The notes beneath the pieces were generated by a model. That model had not been told where the DNA came from. It worked only from the letters and a program-made list of their open reading frames with translations, and searched no databases. Source: an uncultured Bacteroidia bacterium (lineage in GTDB: Bacteria; Bacteroidota; Bacteroidia; Bacteroidales; UBA932). Taken from it: a stretch of DNA of 64,000 nucleotides. The stretch lies in NCBI GenBank assembly GCA_902784965.1, contig CACZWU010000005.1, positions 1 to 64,000 of the forward strand, given 5' to 3'. Below, one piece after another: positions 44,059 through 53,626 of the stretch; positions within the stretch are counted from its first letter, which is position 1; the number at the start of each line of letters is the position of its first letter. The position numbers and the translations under genes are program-made.

Positions 44059-44982
44059 TTAAATGAACTTCAAACAGCCGCCGTCGGAGGTGACGTCGAG
44101 GGTGATTTCACGGCCGAGGTAGAGGCTGTAGTTGGGGTGCTCATGGCCGCAGTCAAAGCCGAAGAGCACGGGTTTGTCGGAAGGCATGTATTCATGGACA
44201 AGGTCCAGCGCCCTGCGCTGCCACTCGTCTTCGCCGCTGGTGTCGGTGAACTGGCCGACGATGATGCCTTTCGGCCGTTCGAAAAAGCCGCCTTGCTGCA
44301 GCGTCAGCAGCATGCGGTCAAGGTTGTACATCCGTTCGTCTACATCTTCGATAAACAGGATGCTGTCTTCGTCGAGGTGGTTCTCCCACGGGGTGCGCAG
44401 GCAGGAGACGAAGAGGCTCAAGTTACCGCCGACCAGCCGGCCGCGGGCGGAGCCCAAGACGCTGTAGTCGTATGGCGCCGTCCGGTAGCTTTTGATCTCG
44501 CCGAAGAGCGCCTTGCGCAGCGACTCCTCGCTTACCTTTGCATCCGGGCCCGCCTCCGGGCCGATGGTGCTGGGCATCGCGCCGAGGATCGACTCGATGC
44601 CGCGGCTCTGCAGCACGGCGTGGAACACCGTGATGTCGCTGAAGCCCACGATCCATTTGGGATGCTTGTCAAAAAGATGGAGGTCCATGGCCCGCACCGT
44701 GCGCATCGAGCCGTAGCCGCCGCGGAACGAGATGATGGCCTTCACCTCCGGGTCGAGCAGCATCTCCGTGAGGTCGGCCGCCCGGTCCTCATCGCGTCCC
44801 GCGAATTCGCCGGGCGCGCTGTCGTACAGGTGCTTGCCCAATTTTACATGCAGGTCCCACGATTCCAGCAGCTCTTTCCAGTACATCGTCTGGCGGCTCT
44901 GCTCGCTCAGACTCGACGCCAGGGCCACGACGGCCACCGTGTCGCCTTTTTTCAGGTATTCCGGACGCAAATATTTCTTCAT
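44059..44982 (-). CDS. LD-carboxypeptidase (peptidase S66)
   Basis: The ATG at 44982 (MKKYLRPEYLKKGDTVAVVALAS) is preferred; the frame also opens at a TTG three codons earlier. The 307-residue protein has the S66 pattern: FRGGYGSMRTV, the nucleophile serine in GFSDITVFHAVL, glutamate in LFIEDVDERMYNLDR and the final histidine in FDCGHEHPNYSL. Enzymes of this family cut the L,D bond of murein tetrapeptides during cell-wall recycling; MccF-type relatives act on microcin. No signal peptide is present, so a cytoplasmic recycling role is likely. Confidence 0.92.
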   Translation of the reverse strand: MKKYLRPEYLKKGDTVAVVALASSLSEQSRQTMYWKELLESWDLHVKLGKHLYDSAPGEFAGRDEDRAADLTEMLLDPEVKAIISFRGGYGSMRTVRAMDLHLFDKHPKWIVGFSDITVFHAVLQSRGIESILGAMPSTIGPEAGPDAKVSEESLRKALFGEIKSYRTAPYDYSVLGSARGRLVGGNLSLFVSCLRTPWENHLDEDSILFIEDVDERMYNLDRMLLTLQQGGFFERPKGIIVGQFTDTSGEDEWQRRALDLVHEYMPSDKPVLFGFDCGHEHPNYSLYLGREITLDVTSDGGCLKFI

Positions 44983-44988
44983 AATCCC

Positions 44989-44996
44989 CAAAGTTA
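44989..44996 (-). promoter_or_regulatory. Candidate -7 box for the LD-carboxypeptidase gene
   Basis: The minus strand reads TAACTTTG, six bases before the ATG at 44982. Its expected upstream element would overlap the -7 box of the divergent nuclease gene. Confidence 0.45.
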
Positions 44997-45010
44997 ATCA
45001 AAATAAATGG

Positions 45011-45018
45011 TAAATTTG
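45011..45018 (+). promoter_or_regulatory. Candidate -7 box for the nuclease gene
   Basis: TAAATTTG is followed after five bases by the ATG at 45024. The start codons of the two divergent genes are only 41 bases apart, so the two promoters must overlap. Confidence 0.45.
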
Positions 45019-45023
45019 CATCA

Positions 45024-45884
45024 ATGAAGAAATACAAAGAACTCCTCATGGGTTTGCTCGTCATCGTGGCGGGCGTGTTGTACTGGATTTTCGGCTACGA
45101 CAAACCCGAACCCATCGACAGGCCCGAACCCGAAACACCTTCGGTCGAGATGCCGGCCCTGCCGTCCACAACCCTTTCGTCGAGCCTCGACGGCCTGCTT
45201 GAAATCCCTGCCCATACGACGGACAGACACATCGTGCAGCACGGCGCCTATGTCAGTTCCTACAACACGGAGACGCTGATTCCCAATTGGGTGGCCTATG
45301 AACTGACCGCAGAGGAAACGGAGGGCGACCGCTCCCGCGAAGGCAGGGAATTCCGCATGGATCCCGAGCTGAAAGGGGTCAGGCAAGCCATGCGCGAAGA
45401 CTACTCCGGCTCGGGCTGGACCAAGGGGCACCTGATGCCCGCTGCTGATGCCTCGTTCAACAGCACGGCGATGGGCGAGACCTTTTATTTCACGAACATC
45501 TGCCCGCAGGATGAAACCCTGAATGCTGGTGACTGGCAGTACCTGGAGAAACGCGTACGGCAATGGGCCAACCGCTACGGCAGCGTGTGGGTGGTGACCG
45601 GCCCCATCGTGGGCGAGAACCGCTATGGTACCATCGGCGAGCGCGAAGTGGTCGTGCCTGACTCGTTCTACAAGGCCCTGCTGATCCGCAAGAAAAACGG
45701 CTCGTACAGCGCCATCGCCTTCGTGATGGACAACGATGACGACCGTTACTACCTGAAAGACTGCTCGATGAGCGTCAATGAACTGGAAGCCCTCACGGGT
45801 TTTGATTTCTTCCCCGGTCTCGACGATACCATCGAAGAGAAGGTGGAGGGAACGGTGCGCCTCTCCGACTGGGGCATCCGATAA
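45024..45884 (+). CDS. Membrane-anchored DNA/RNA non-specific endonuclease
   Basis: The 286-residue protein has one N-terminal hydrophobic anchor (LLMGLLVIVAGVLYWIFGY), a Pro/Glu-rich linker and a NUC domain. The active-site motif appears as WTKGHLMPAAD, a variant of the common DRGHL with the catalytic histidine kept; FYFTNICPQ and a following asparagine region provide the metal-site pattern. Family members cut DNA and RNA without sequence preference using a divalent metal. The anchor places it on the periplasmic side. The P1 peptidase gene follows after five bases. Confidence 0.9.
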   Translation: MKKYKELLMGLLVIVAGVLYWIFGYDKPEPIDRPEPETPSVEMPALPSTTLSSSLDGLLEIPAHTTDRHIVQHGAYVSSYNTETLIPNWVAYELTAEETEGDRSREGREFRMDPELKGVRQAMREDYSGSGWTKGHLMPAADASFNSTAMGETFYFTNICPQDETLNAGDWQYLEKRVRQWANRYGSVWVVTGPIVGENRYGTIGEREVVVPDSFYKALLIRKKNGSYSAIAFVMDNDDDRYYLKDCSMSVNELEALTGFDFFPGLDDTIEEKVEGTVRLSDWGIR

Positions 45885-45889
45885 ATACG

Positions 45890-46813
45890 ATGAAAAAGAT
45901 AGACTTTTCCGCCATTCGGGGCGTGCAGGTGGGCAATGCCCAGGACGATGTGGCCGCTACCGGCGTCACGGTATTCCGCCTGACGAGCCCGGCCCGCGCC
46001 GCCGTCGCCGTATTCGGCGGCGGGCCCGCGTCCCGAGAAACCGAAACCATCGCGCCTGAACGCAACCATCCCCTCAACGCCCTCGTTTTCTCCGGCGGCT
46101 CCGCCTACGGCCTGGCCGCCGCCGATGGGGTGATGCGCAGCCTGGAAGCCCATGGCGTGGGCTACGACACAGGCATAGCGCTGGTGCCGATCGTATGCCA
46201 GAGTTGCATCTACGATCTGGGCTACGGCAGCGCCACGGTCCGTCCCGATGCGGCGATGGGATATGCAGCGTGCGAAGCGAGCTTCGAAAAGAACGATCCG
46301 CGCAGCGGCAACGTGGGTGCCGGTACAGGTGCCACGGTGGGAAAGGCCGCCGGGATGGAGCAGTCCCAGAAAGCGGGCATCGGCTACACCGCCGCCCAGG
46401 TGGGTGCGCTCCAGGTCGGTGTGGCAGTGGTCGTCAACAGCTATGGTGACATTTTCGCCGAAGGCCGGAAGATTGCCGGCATGCGTACGCCCGACGGCAA
46501 AGCCTTTGCTGACTCTTACGAGACGCTCCTGCAGGTCACCGGCGAAAATCTCTTTACCGGCAACACCACGCTGGCCGCCGTCTTCACCAACGGCGACTTT
46601 ACACCCGCCCAGCTCAGGCACCTGGCCCAGATGGCCGCCGCCGGCATGGCCCGCGCCATCCGCCCGGCCTTTACCACCGCCGACGGCGATACCATCTATG
46701 CCCTCTCCGTCGGCCCTGAGGCTGACAGGATCCCTGCCAGCCTTGACGCCGCCGGCGCCCTGGCCGCCACGCTCCTGGAGGAAGCCATCGCCGACGCAGT
46801 CCACTCCTGTTAA
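45890..46813 (+). CDS. P1-family (S58/DmpA-type) peptidase
   Basis: The 307-residue protein shows the S58 pattern: GVQVGNAQD, TVFRLTSPARAAVAVFGGGPA, LNALVFSGGSAYGLAAADGV, GNVGAGTGATVGK and the autoprocessing/nucleophile site GNTTLAAVFTNG. Known relatives are self-cleaving N-terminal-nucleophile aminopeptidases, for example beta-aminopeptidases. No signal is evident. It is translationally linked to the next gene, since the stop TAA shares its A with an upstream ATG of the GH27 frame. Substrate unknown. Confidence 0.88.
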   Translation: MKKIDFSAIRGVQVGNAQDDVAATGVTVFRLTSPARAAVAVFGGGPASRETETIAPERNHPLNALVFSGGSAYGLAAADGVMRSLEAHGVGYDTGIALVPIVCQSCIYDLGYGSATVRPDAAMGYAACEASFEKNDPRSGNVGAGTGATVGKAAGMEQSQKAGIGYTAAQVGALQVGVAVVVNSYGDIFAEGRKIAGMRTPDGKAFADSYETLLQVTGENLFTGNTTLAAVFTNGDFTPAQLRHLAQMAAAGMARAIRPAFTTADGDTIYALSVGPEADRIPASLDAAGALAATLLEEAIADAVHSC

Positions 46814-46836
46814 TGAATAACCAATCTTCACTGCAT

Positions 46837-48141
46837 ATGAAAAAGATCCTCTTGCTGACCCTCCTTGCGGTCACGATGCTGAATGGCCAGATGGCCGTTG
46901 CGCAGGAGCGCAAACCAGACGGCAATCTGCCGAAATGGGAAGGGCTTGCCGACAAACCCCAGATGGGCTGGAGTTCCTGGAACAAGTTCCAATGTGACAT
47001 CAATGAGACCCTGATCAAGGACATTGCCGACCAGATGGTATCCCTGGGCCTGGTCGACGCGGGCTATGTCTACCTGAACCTGGATGACGGCTGGCACGGG
47101 GAGCGGGATGCGCAGGGTTTCGTGCATGAGGATCCGGCCAAGTTCCCGTCCGGCATGAAGGCGCTGGCGGACTATCTGCATGAGCGGGGCCTGAAACTGG
47201 GCATCTACAGCGACGCCGGAACCAACACCTGTGCCTGCTACACCGGCAGTCTCGGGCATGAGTACCAGGATGCCTTCACCTATGCGCAGTGGGGTGTCGA
47301 CTACCTGAAATACGACTGGTGCTACACCAACAATATCAATCCAAAGGGCGCCTATGCACTGATGCGCGATGCGCTCCGTTGGGCCGGCCGTCCCATCTTC
47401 TTCAGCATGTGCGAGTGGGGGAACAGCAAGCCCTGGGAATGGGCGGCGGAGGTCGGCCATTCCTGGCGTACCACCGGTGACATCGGTGTGGGTTTCCTGG
47501 CCATCCCGCAGCGCTATGATGAGAACGGCAACCCTGCGTGGACGCCGCTCGGCGTGATGCCGATCGTCGACATGAATGAGCCGTTGCGAAAATATGCCGG
47601 CCCGGGCCACTGGAACGATCCCGATATGCTTGAGGTGGGCAACGGCATGTCTGTGGCCGAAGACCGGGCGCATTTCAGCCTCTGGTGCATGATGGCTGCG
47701 CCCCTGATCCTGGGCAATGACATCACGAACATGACACCGGAGACCCTGGCCATCATCACCAACAAGGAAGTGATTGCCATCGATCAGGACCCGCTCGGCA
47801 TCCAGGGCCTGCGCCTGAGGACTGACGGGGATATCCAATACTGGTTCAAGCCGCTCGAAGGCGGCGACTGGGCGTTTTGCATCCTGAACGTCGGCGAAGC
47901 GCCGGCTGTCGTCAATCTCGAGTGGGCAACCTTGGAGGTGAACGACGAACTGAGCGGCCGCCGCACGGATTTCGATACGGTGAACTATCGCGTCAAGGAT
48001 TTGTGGGATGCATCCGCCAAGCCGTTCACGACGCTGGTGAAGGGCAAGGGCAAATTCCGCAACCAGATGATCCAGCATCCGGCTGTGGCGGTCGTGGGCT
48101 CCCACGACGTGGCCGTCTACCGGCTTACTCCGGTGTTATAA
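46837..48141 (+). CDS. GH27 alpha-galactosidase, secreted
   Basis: I place the start at the ATG at 46837, which gives a standard signal peptide (MKKILLLTLLAVTML to AVAQE); a start eight codons upstream at 46813 would overlap the previous stop. The 434-residue protein has MGWSSWNKFQCDINE at the mature end, nucleophile Asp160 in YLKYDWCY and acid/base Asp215 in RTTGDIGVGF, followed by the C-terminal beta domain. It removes alpha-1,6-galactose, as found on galactomannan, which fits the mannan genes at 18-34 kb although it is in a separate unit. The stop overlaps the convergent beta-flower stop: both genes use the shared TTATAA. Confidence 0.93.
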   Translation: MKKILLLTLLAVTMLNGQMAVAQERKPDGNLPKWEGLADKPQMGWSSWNKFQCDINETLIKDIADQMVSLGLVDAGYVYLNLDDGWHGERDAQGFVHEDPAKFPSGMKALADYLHERGLKLGIYSDAGTNTCACYTGSLGHEYQDAFTYAQWGVDYLKYDWCYTNNINPKGAYALMRDALRWAGRPIFFSMCEWGNSKPWEWAAEVGHSWRTTGDIGVGFLAIPQRYDENGNPAWTPLGVMPIVDMNEPLRKYAGPGHWNDPDMLEVGNGMSVAEDRAHFSLWCMMAAPLILGNDITNMTPETLAIITNKEVIAIDQDPLGIQGLRLRTDGDIQYWFKPLEGGDWAFCILNVGEAPAVVNLEWATLEVNDELSGRRTDFDTVNYRVKDLWDASAKPFTTLVKGKGKFRNQMIQHPAVAVVGSHDVAVYRLTPVL

Positions 48142-48549
48142 ATTGAAGAAGAAATAGAACGCAGCCCACTTTCTGGGGATGTCGCGGGCGTAGCCGATGG
48201 TCCGGTAGGAGTCATCCTGCACGGTACCGTCGGATTTGACGTAGCCGATGGTCTTGTACGATCCGTTCTGGATGGTGCCGTCGTCCTTGATGTAGCCAAC
48301 GGTGCGGTAGGAAGCGTCCTGGACGGTGCCGTCGGGTTTGATGTAACCGATGGTCTTGTAAGAACCGTCCTGTACTCTTCCGTCGCCCTTGATATACCCT
48401 ACGGTGCGGTAGTTCTTGTCCTGGATCGTGCCGTCAGATTTGATATATCCGACGGTCCCGTAGTTGGAATCGGAAATCCTCTGCGCCCAGGCCTGCGTCC
48501 CCGCAAGCAGCACCAGCGCCAACAGCAGAATGAAACGGATCTTTTTCAT
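48136..48549 (-). CDS. Secreted 5-fold beta-flower repeat protein
   Basis: The 137-residue protein has a signal peptide (FILLLALVLLAGTQAWAQ) and then six tandem units of about 17-18 residues, with the form SYRTVGYIKDDGTIQN. The units match proteins known from Bacteroides structures as 5-fold beta-flower. The first unit is the most divergent (SNYGTVGYIKSDGTIQ). The gene ends with a hydrophobic WAAFYFFF segment, which could be a strand or a membrane-contact tail. It is divergent from the GNAT gene and its message appears leaderless. Function is unknown. Confidence 0.8.
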   Translation of the reverse strand: MKKIRFILLLALVLLAGTQAWAQRISDSNYGTVGYIKSDGTIQDKNYRTVGYIKGDGRVQDGSYKTIGYIKPDGTVQDASYRTVGYIKDDGTIQNGSYKTIGYVKSDGTVQDDSYRTIGYARDIPRKWAAFYFFFNL

Positions 48550-48556
48550 GACCTTA

Positions 48557-48564
48557 CAAAGATA
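48557..48564 (-). promoter_or_regulatory. Candidate -7 box for the beta-flower gene
   Basis: The minus strand reads TATCTTTG, exactly seven bases before the ATG at 48549, which again predicts a leaderless start. Confidence 0.5.
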
Positions 48565-48615
48565 CGGATAAATTGCGTACGGCGAAGACTTCTTTTTTGT
48601 AACTTGCAACAGATT

Positions 48616-49086
48616 ATGATTCGAAGAGCGGAACCACGCGACCTGGAGGTCGTGAACAAATTGCTGCGGCAGGTGCTGCAGGTCCACCACGCGGGCCGTC
48701 CCGACTTGTTCCGGGCGGAAGGGAAGAAGTATTCCGACGAGGAGTTGCTTTCCATCTTCGCCTGCGACGATACACCGGTATTCGTGTATGAGGAGGAAGA
48801 CGGAAAGGTTACGGGCTACGTGTTCTGTGTGTTCAAGTGGCAGGAAAGCGGGTGCCTGACACCGCGTCTTTCGCTTTATATCGACGACCTCTGCGTGGAC
48901 GAGCAGGCCAGGGGACGGAAAGTGGGCACGAAACTCTTTGCCTTCGTGCAGCGTTTCGCCCGGGAGAAGGGCTGCCACAACATCGTCCTGCATGTGTGGG
49001 AGTGCAATCCCGGCGCCATCGCGTTTTACCGCTCGTTGGGCATGACGCCGCAATTCACATCGATGGAATTATTGTGTAATAACTAA
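48616..49086 (+). CDS. GNAT-family N-acetyltransferase
   Basis: The ATG at 48616 gives a 156-residue protein beginning MIRRAEPRDLEVVNKLL, the usual GNAT opening; a TTG four codons earlier is less likely. The acetyl-CoA site is in IDDLCVDEQARGRKVGTKLF, and the final motif is VWECNPGAIAFYRSLGM. Substrate is unknown. It is followed after three bases by the SDR gene, so the two are probably cotranscribed. Confidence 0.9.
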   Translation: MIRRAEPRDLEVVNKLLRQVLQVHHAGRPDLFRAEGKKYSDEELLSIFACDDTPVFVYEEEDGKVTGYVFCVFKWQESGCLTPRLSLYIDDLCVDEQARGRKVGTKLFAFVQRFAREKGCHNIVLHVWECNPGAIAFYRSLGMTPQFTSMELLCNN

Positions 49087-49089
49087 GAT

Positions 49090-49887
49090 ATGGTCATTCT
49101 CATCACGGGTATTTCTTCTGGCTTCGGGCTCGCCATGGCGCGGCAGTTGAGCGCCGACGGCCATACGGTATACGGAACGGTGCGGCGGGAGGTGGAACAG
49201 CTTCCCGGCGTGCATTATCTGCGGGCGGACGTGCGCGACACGGCGTCCGTACAGGCTGCCGTGGAGGCGGTGCTCCAAGCGGAGGGCCGTATCGACGTGC
49301 TGATCAACAATGCCGGCATGGGCATCGGCGGCCCGGTGGAATTCGCACCGGAAGACGACGTGAAACTGCAGATGGATACGAACTTCATGGGCCAGGTGCG
49401 CTTCACCCAGGCCGTGCTGCCGGCGATGCGGAAGCAAGGGAGTGGCCGGATCCTGTGCTTCAGTTCCATCGGCGGCGTGATGGGCCTTCCGTTCCAGGGC
49501 TTCTATTCGGCCAGCAAATTTGCCGTCGAGGGCTTCTGCGAGGCACTGCAGATCGAGGTGCGCCGTCACGGCATCCAGGTGATCCTCATCGAGCCGGGCG
49601 ATTTTTCCACCGGCTTCACCGCCGCCCGCATCAAGCAGCTGTCCGACGAGGCGGCCGCGGCCTATCCTTTGCTCCGCCAGTCGGTGAGCAGTTTCGAAAA
49701 AGACGAGCAGACGGGCCTCAAGCCCGAGTATCTGGCGAAAAAGATCGCGAAGATCGTGCGCTGCAAGCACCCTAAATTCCGCTATGTCATCGCCACCTTC
49801 ATCCAGAAGCTCTCGATCCCCGTCAAACGCATCCTTCCCGCCCGCACTTTCGTAAAGGTGCTGTCGCTATTTTATTCAGTTAAATAG
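49090..49887 (+). CDS. Short-chain dehydrogenase/reductase (SDR)
   Basis: The 265-residue protein has the classical SDR set: cofactor loop TGISSGFG at residues 6-13, NNAGMGIGG, catalytic serine in CFSSIGG and YSASK with the catalytic tyrosine and lysine. The C-terminal 60 residues (KHPKFRYVIATFIQKLSIPV) include a hydrophobic stretch typical of lipid-linked or membrane-near SDRs. The substrate cannot be predicted. It lies between the GNAT gene and enolase. Confidence 0.9.
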   Translation: MVILITGISSGFGLAMARQLSADGHTVYGTVRREVEQLPGVHYLRADVRDTASVQAAVEAVLQAEGRIDVLINNAGMGIGGPVEFAPEDDVKLQMDTNFMGQVRFTQAVLPAMRKQGSGRILCFSSIGGVMGLPFQGFYSASKFAVEGFCEALQIEVRRHGIQVILIEPGDFSTGFTAARIKQLSDEAAAAYPLLRQSVSSFEKDEQTGLKPEYLAKKIAKIVRCKHPKFRYVIATFIQKLSIPVKRILPARTFVKVLSLFYSVK

Positions 49888-49895
49888 TTTTTTTA

Positions 49896-49903
49896 TAACT
49901 TTG
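49896..49903 (+). promoter_or_regulatory. Candidate -7 box of the enolase promoter
   Basis: TAACTTTG lies 39 bases before the enolase ATG, leaving an AT-rich leader of about 32 bases. It starts only nine bases after the SDR stop. Confidence 0.5.
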
Positions 49904-49930
49904 CGCGTCTTGAATTAGTTTGTTTAATAA

Positions 49931-51250
<1,320 letters not shown>

Positions 51251-51263
51251 TCAGCGGATTCCA

Positions 51264-51346
51264 GGAGCAAAAATCATCGATTTTGCTCCCGCAATGCTGC
51301 TAAATGCCCATCGGGGAGCAAGACAAAACTGTTTTGCTCCCCGATG
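51264..51346. terminator. Two related hairpins between convergent enolase and regulator genes
   Basis: GGAGCAAAAATC (51264-51275) pairs with GATTTTGCTCC (51279-51289), with one bulged A. CATCGGGGAGCAA (51309-51321) pairs with TTGCTCCCCGATG (51334-51346). Both arms share GGAGCAA, and the A- and T-runs near the loops would serve either direction. The position between two stops fits a two-way terminator. Confidence 0.65.
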
Positions 51347-51368
51347 AACGGTAAAAATTTACGCAGAA

Positions 51369-52508
51369 TCAATTTTTTACCCAATCTTTGGGTAGCTGTC
51401 CCGCGATGGCCGTGAAAGTGCGGCTGAAAACGGAAGGCGATGAAAAGCCACAACTGGCAGAAACATCGGCCATTTTCATGCCGGGGTTCTCGTTCATCAG
51501 ACGCTTGGCTTCCTCTACCCGGTAACGGTTCACGAAAAGGTAAAAACTGCAGCCGTATTCCGCGTGGATAAACTGCGACAGGTAGGTGCGGTTCATGGGC
51601 AGCACGTTCTGCAGGTCCACGAGCTTGAAATCCGGATTCAGATAGGGTTTCTCCTTTTCCATCCATTCTTCCAGCGCCTGGCGGTATGCCTCGTTGGACT
51701 GCGTCTGAATATCCTCCTTGGGAGAATTACTCTTCATGGACAGCCACACCTGCTCCCACGGGTCCCGGCGGAACAAAATGAGGTCTGTCCCGTAGGCAAG
51801 GATGAAGATGACCAGCCACTGCTGGGTAAAACCCCGCGCATGATCATGGGAGACGCACATATAAATATAGACTGCCACAATCAGGAACCCTACAAAAATG
51901 TATCGGATGATACTCCTTTCATCTATGTCTTCCAGAGAGGAGAAGTTATCCTCGCACCAGAGCCTGTATTCTCGCACGTGAGTAAGCAGCAGCACGATCA
52001 GGACGGCCGGATATAATGCAACCAGAATGCGCAGATTCACAGGAAGAATATAATCCAGCGCAATCAATACATACATAGGAAGAATTTGAAGCAGGGCGCG
52101 CCGGGCATTCAACCAACCCGGCCGAAGCGCCTCCGTGGGAAACAGGAGCAGTGACCATCCCAGCAGATTGCCCAGCGCAAGCTCCATCGTGGTGATTTCA
52201 TAGGCGCCCATATTCATCACGGGCTTGCCCATTAACAGCCAGGATAAGACATATATCCCATCCAGAAGGCCCCAGATCAGAAGTGTCCAGGCCCATATTC
52301 TACGCATACGGTATCCCTCCGAATGCCGGACAGTAATCCAGGCACAACAAAGGGCGACGGCTGTGGATGCCGACATGAGAATGGGTGTAATGGCGCCATC
52401 AAAATACTCGTCGGGAATATAGCGGGACGCCCACATGCTCAGCGCGACCACGGCGGTGAGAATGACGGCAAATCGAATTTCGGCCTTATAATGGGTAATG
52501 GCTGTCAT
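51369..52508 (-). CDS. Membrane-embedded AraC-type transcriptional regulator
   Basis: The 379-residue protein has seven or so hydrophobic segments in its first 240 residues and a C-terminal AraC helix-turn-helix domain (about residues 275-379: LVDLQNVLPMNRTYLSQFIH, FVNRYRVEEAKRLMNE, ADVSASCGFSSPSVFSRTF). Such membrane-linked AraC proteins are common in Bacteroidota. The membrane half may sense a signal in or across the inner membrane. It starts 12 bases after the metal exporter stop, so it may be the third gene of a unit with the esterase and exporter. Targets are unknown. Confidence 0.87.
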   Translation of the reverse strand: MTAITHYKAEIRFAVILTAVVALSMWASRYIPDEYFDGAITPILMSASTAVALCCAWITVRHSEGYRMRRIWAWTLLIWGLLDGIYVLSWLLMGKPVMNMGAYEITTMELALGNLLGWSLLLFPTEALRPGWLNARRALLQILPMYVLIALDYILPVNLRILVALYPAVLIVLLLTHVREYRLWCEDNFSSLEDIDERSIIRYIFVGFLIVAVYIYMCVSHDHARGFTQQWLVIFILAYGTDLILFRRDPWEQVWLSMKSNSPKEDIQTQSNEAYRQALEEWMEKEKPYLNPDFKLVDLQNVLPMNRTYLSQFIHAEYGCSFYLFVNRYRVEEAKRLMNENPGMKMADVSASCGFSSPSVFSRTFTAIAGQLPKDWVKN

Positions 52509-52520
52509 TTCATGGATGGT

Positions 52521-53621
52521 TTAAAAGGTCCAATAACAAATAAATCCCACCAACAGCGCGACAATGCAGTTGATGGCCTTTGCGCGCAGGAAAGCACCCT
52601 TCGATTCAGCCAGCAGCGGCAACGAGGCGTGGCCGTCCTGGGAGATGCAGCTGGCGATGAGAACCGGGGCGGGGATGACGCCGGCGGCAAAGAGCGTGAC
52701 GAAGATCAGGTGCGGACCCGACTCGGGAATGATGCCGATGAGCGTGGCCAGCACGATCATCAGCGGGATGTTGTCGCTGATCCAGCCGCTGAGGTCCCAG
52801 ACTTCGGTGATGAAACCCAGCACGATGAGTACCCCGAAGGTCCAGGCGAAGATCTTCAGGGCATGCCGGGCGATGACATGGTGCCACAGATGTTCCTCCA
52901 CGAAGTGGTCGGTGCCGAAAGCCACTACACCCACCATGATGAGGCTCACCGCCGCAAAGAGCAGGTTCATCCAATCTTCACTCAGCAGGTTGAAGCCGTG
53001 GTCGTCGGAAGGCGCAGCGCCTTCGTGCTCATGCTCGAGCATGCCGGTAGCCAGGGCGACGATGTAGAGGGCGGTGCCGATCAGCAGCAGGATGCGTTTC
53101 CAGGTAAAGAAATGACGTTTGCGCGCCGAGGCCTCCGCCGGATGGACGTGCTCGTGCGCGTGTTCGTGCTTGTCCTCCTCGTGGATCTGCATCTCGTCGC
53201 AGGAGCGGAGTGCATAGGGCTTCAGGCCCAGTTTCGGGCCTATGTAGTCGATCAGCACGCCCGTGAGGATGCCGATGGCCAGGATCAGGCCGGAGATCCA
53301 GAGCGCCTTGCCCGGGAAGAGCGTGAGCATCACGAATGCCTCGTCACCCGACGTGGCGATGAGCATCGCCACCAGAGCGCCGAAACTGATCATGCCATGG
53401 GAGAAGAGCGACACCGAGGCGAAGCCGCCGATACAGCCGGGAATCCAGCCCAGCAGGGCCGACACCACGATCTGCCCGAACTTCGACTTTTGCAGCCGGC
53501 TGAAAAAGCGGCCGCCCGACGAGATGTTCAGGCTTTCGATCATCATCATCATCATCACGACCATCCCGGTGATCAGGATGGCGGCCCGCAGGGCATCCAC
53601 GAAAATATCCAAAATGTCCAT
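52521..53621 (-). CDS. Putative manganese/heavy-metal exporter (ArsP_2-type)
   Basis: The ATG at 53621 gives 366 residues; the longer frame upstream is in the previous gene. About ten hydrophobic segments are present, beginning with ILITGMVVMMMMMIESLNI. The two halves contain related loops, LGWIPGCIGGFASVSLFSHG and IGIIPESGPHLIFVTLFAAG, as in the putative 10-TM manganese or heavy-metal exporters. A histidine-rich loop (EEDKHEHAHEHVHP) lies between them and could bind metal. The gene begins five bases after the esterase stop. The metal is inferred, not shown. Confidence 0.85.
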   Translation of the reverse strand: MDILDIFVDALRAAILITGMVVMMMMMIESLNISSGGRFFSRLQKSKFGQIVVSALLGWIPGCIGGFASVSLFSHGMISFGALVAMLIATSGDEAFVMLTLFPGKALWISGLILAIGILTGVLIDYIGPKLGLKPYALRSCDEMQIHEEDKHEHAHEHVHPAEASARKRHFFTWKRILLLIGTALYIVALATGMLEHEHEGAAPSDDHGFNLLSEDWMNLLFAAVSLIMVGVVAFGTDHFVEEHLWHHVIARHALKIFAWTFGVLIVLGFITEVWDLSGWISDNIPLMIVLATLIGIIPESGPHLIFVTLFAAGVIPAPVLIASCISQDGHASLPLLAESKGAFLRAKAINCIVALLVGFICYWTF

Positions 53622-53626
53622 TATTT

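Noticed and set aside
43862..44062. Short frames in the gap reading ASRTDSQASLPPKARALGPS, also found at 55 kb
   Set aside because: The shared peptide comes from the structured DNA repeat. The hairpins change length by three bases between copies and no ribosome-binding or start signal supports translation.
53520..53560. His-tag-like run in a plus-strand frame (ATCATC repeats)
   Set aside because: It is the antisense of the Met-rich first helix (MMMMMM) of the exporter, not a metal-binding protein or a vector sequence.
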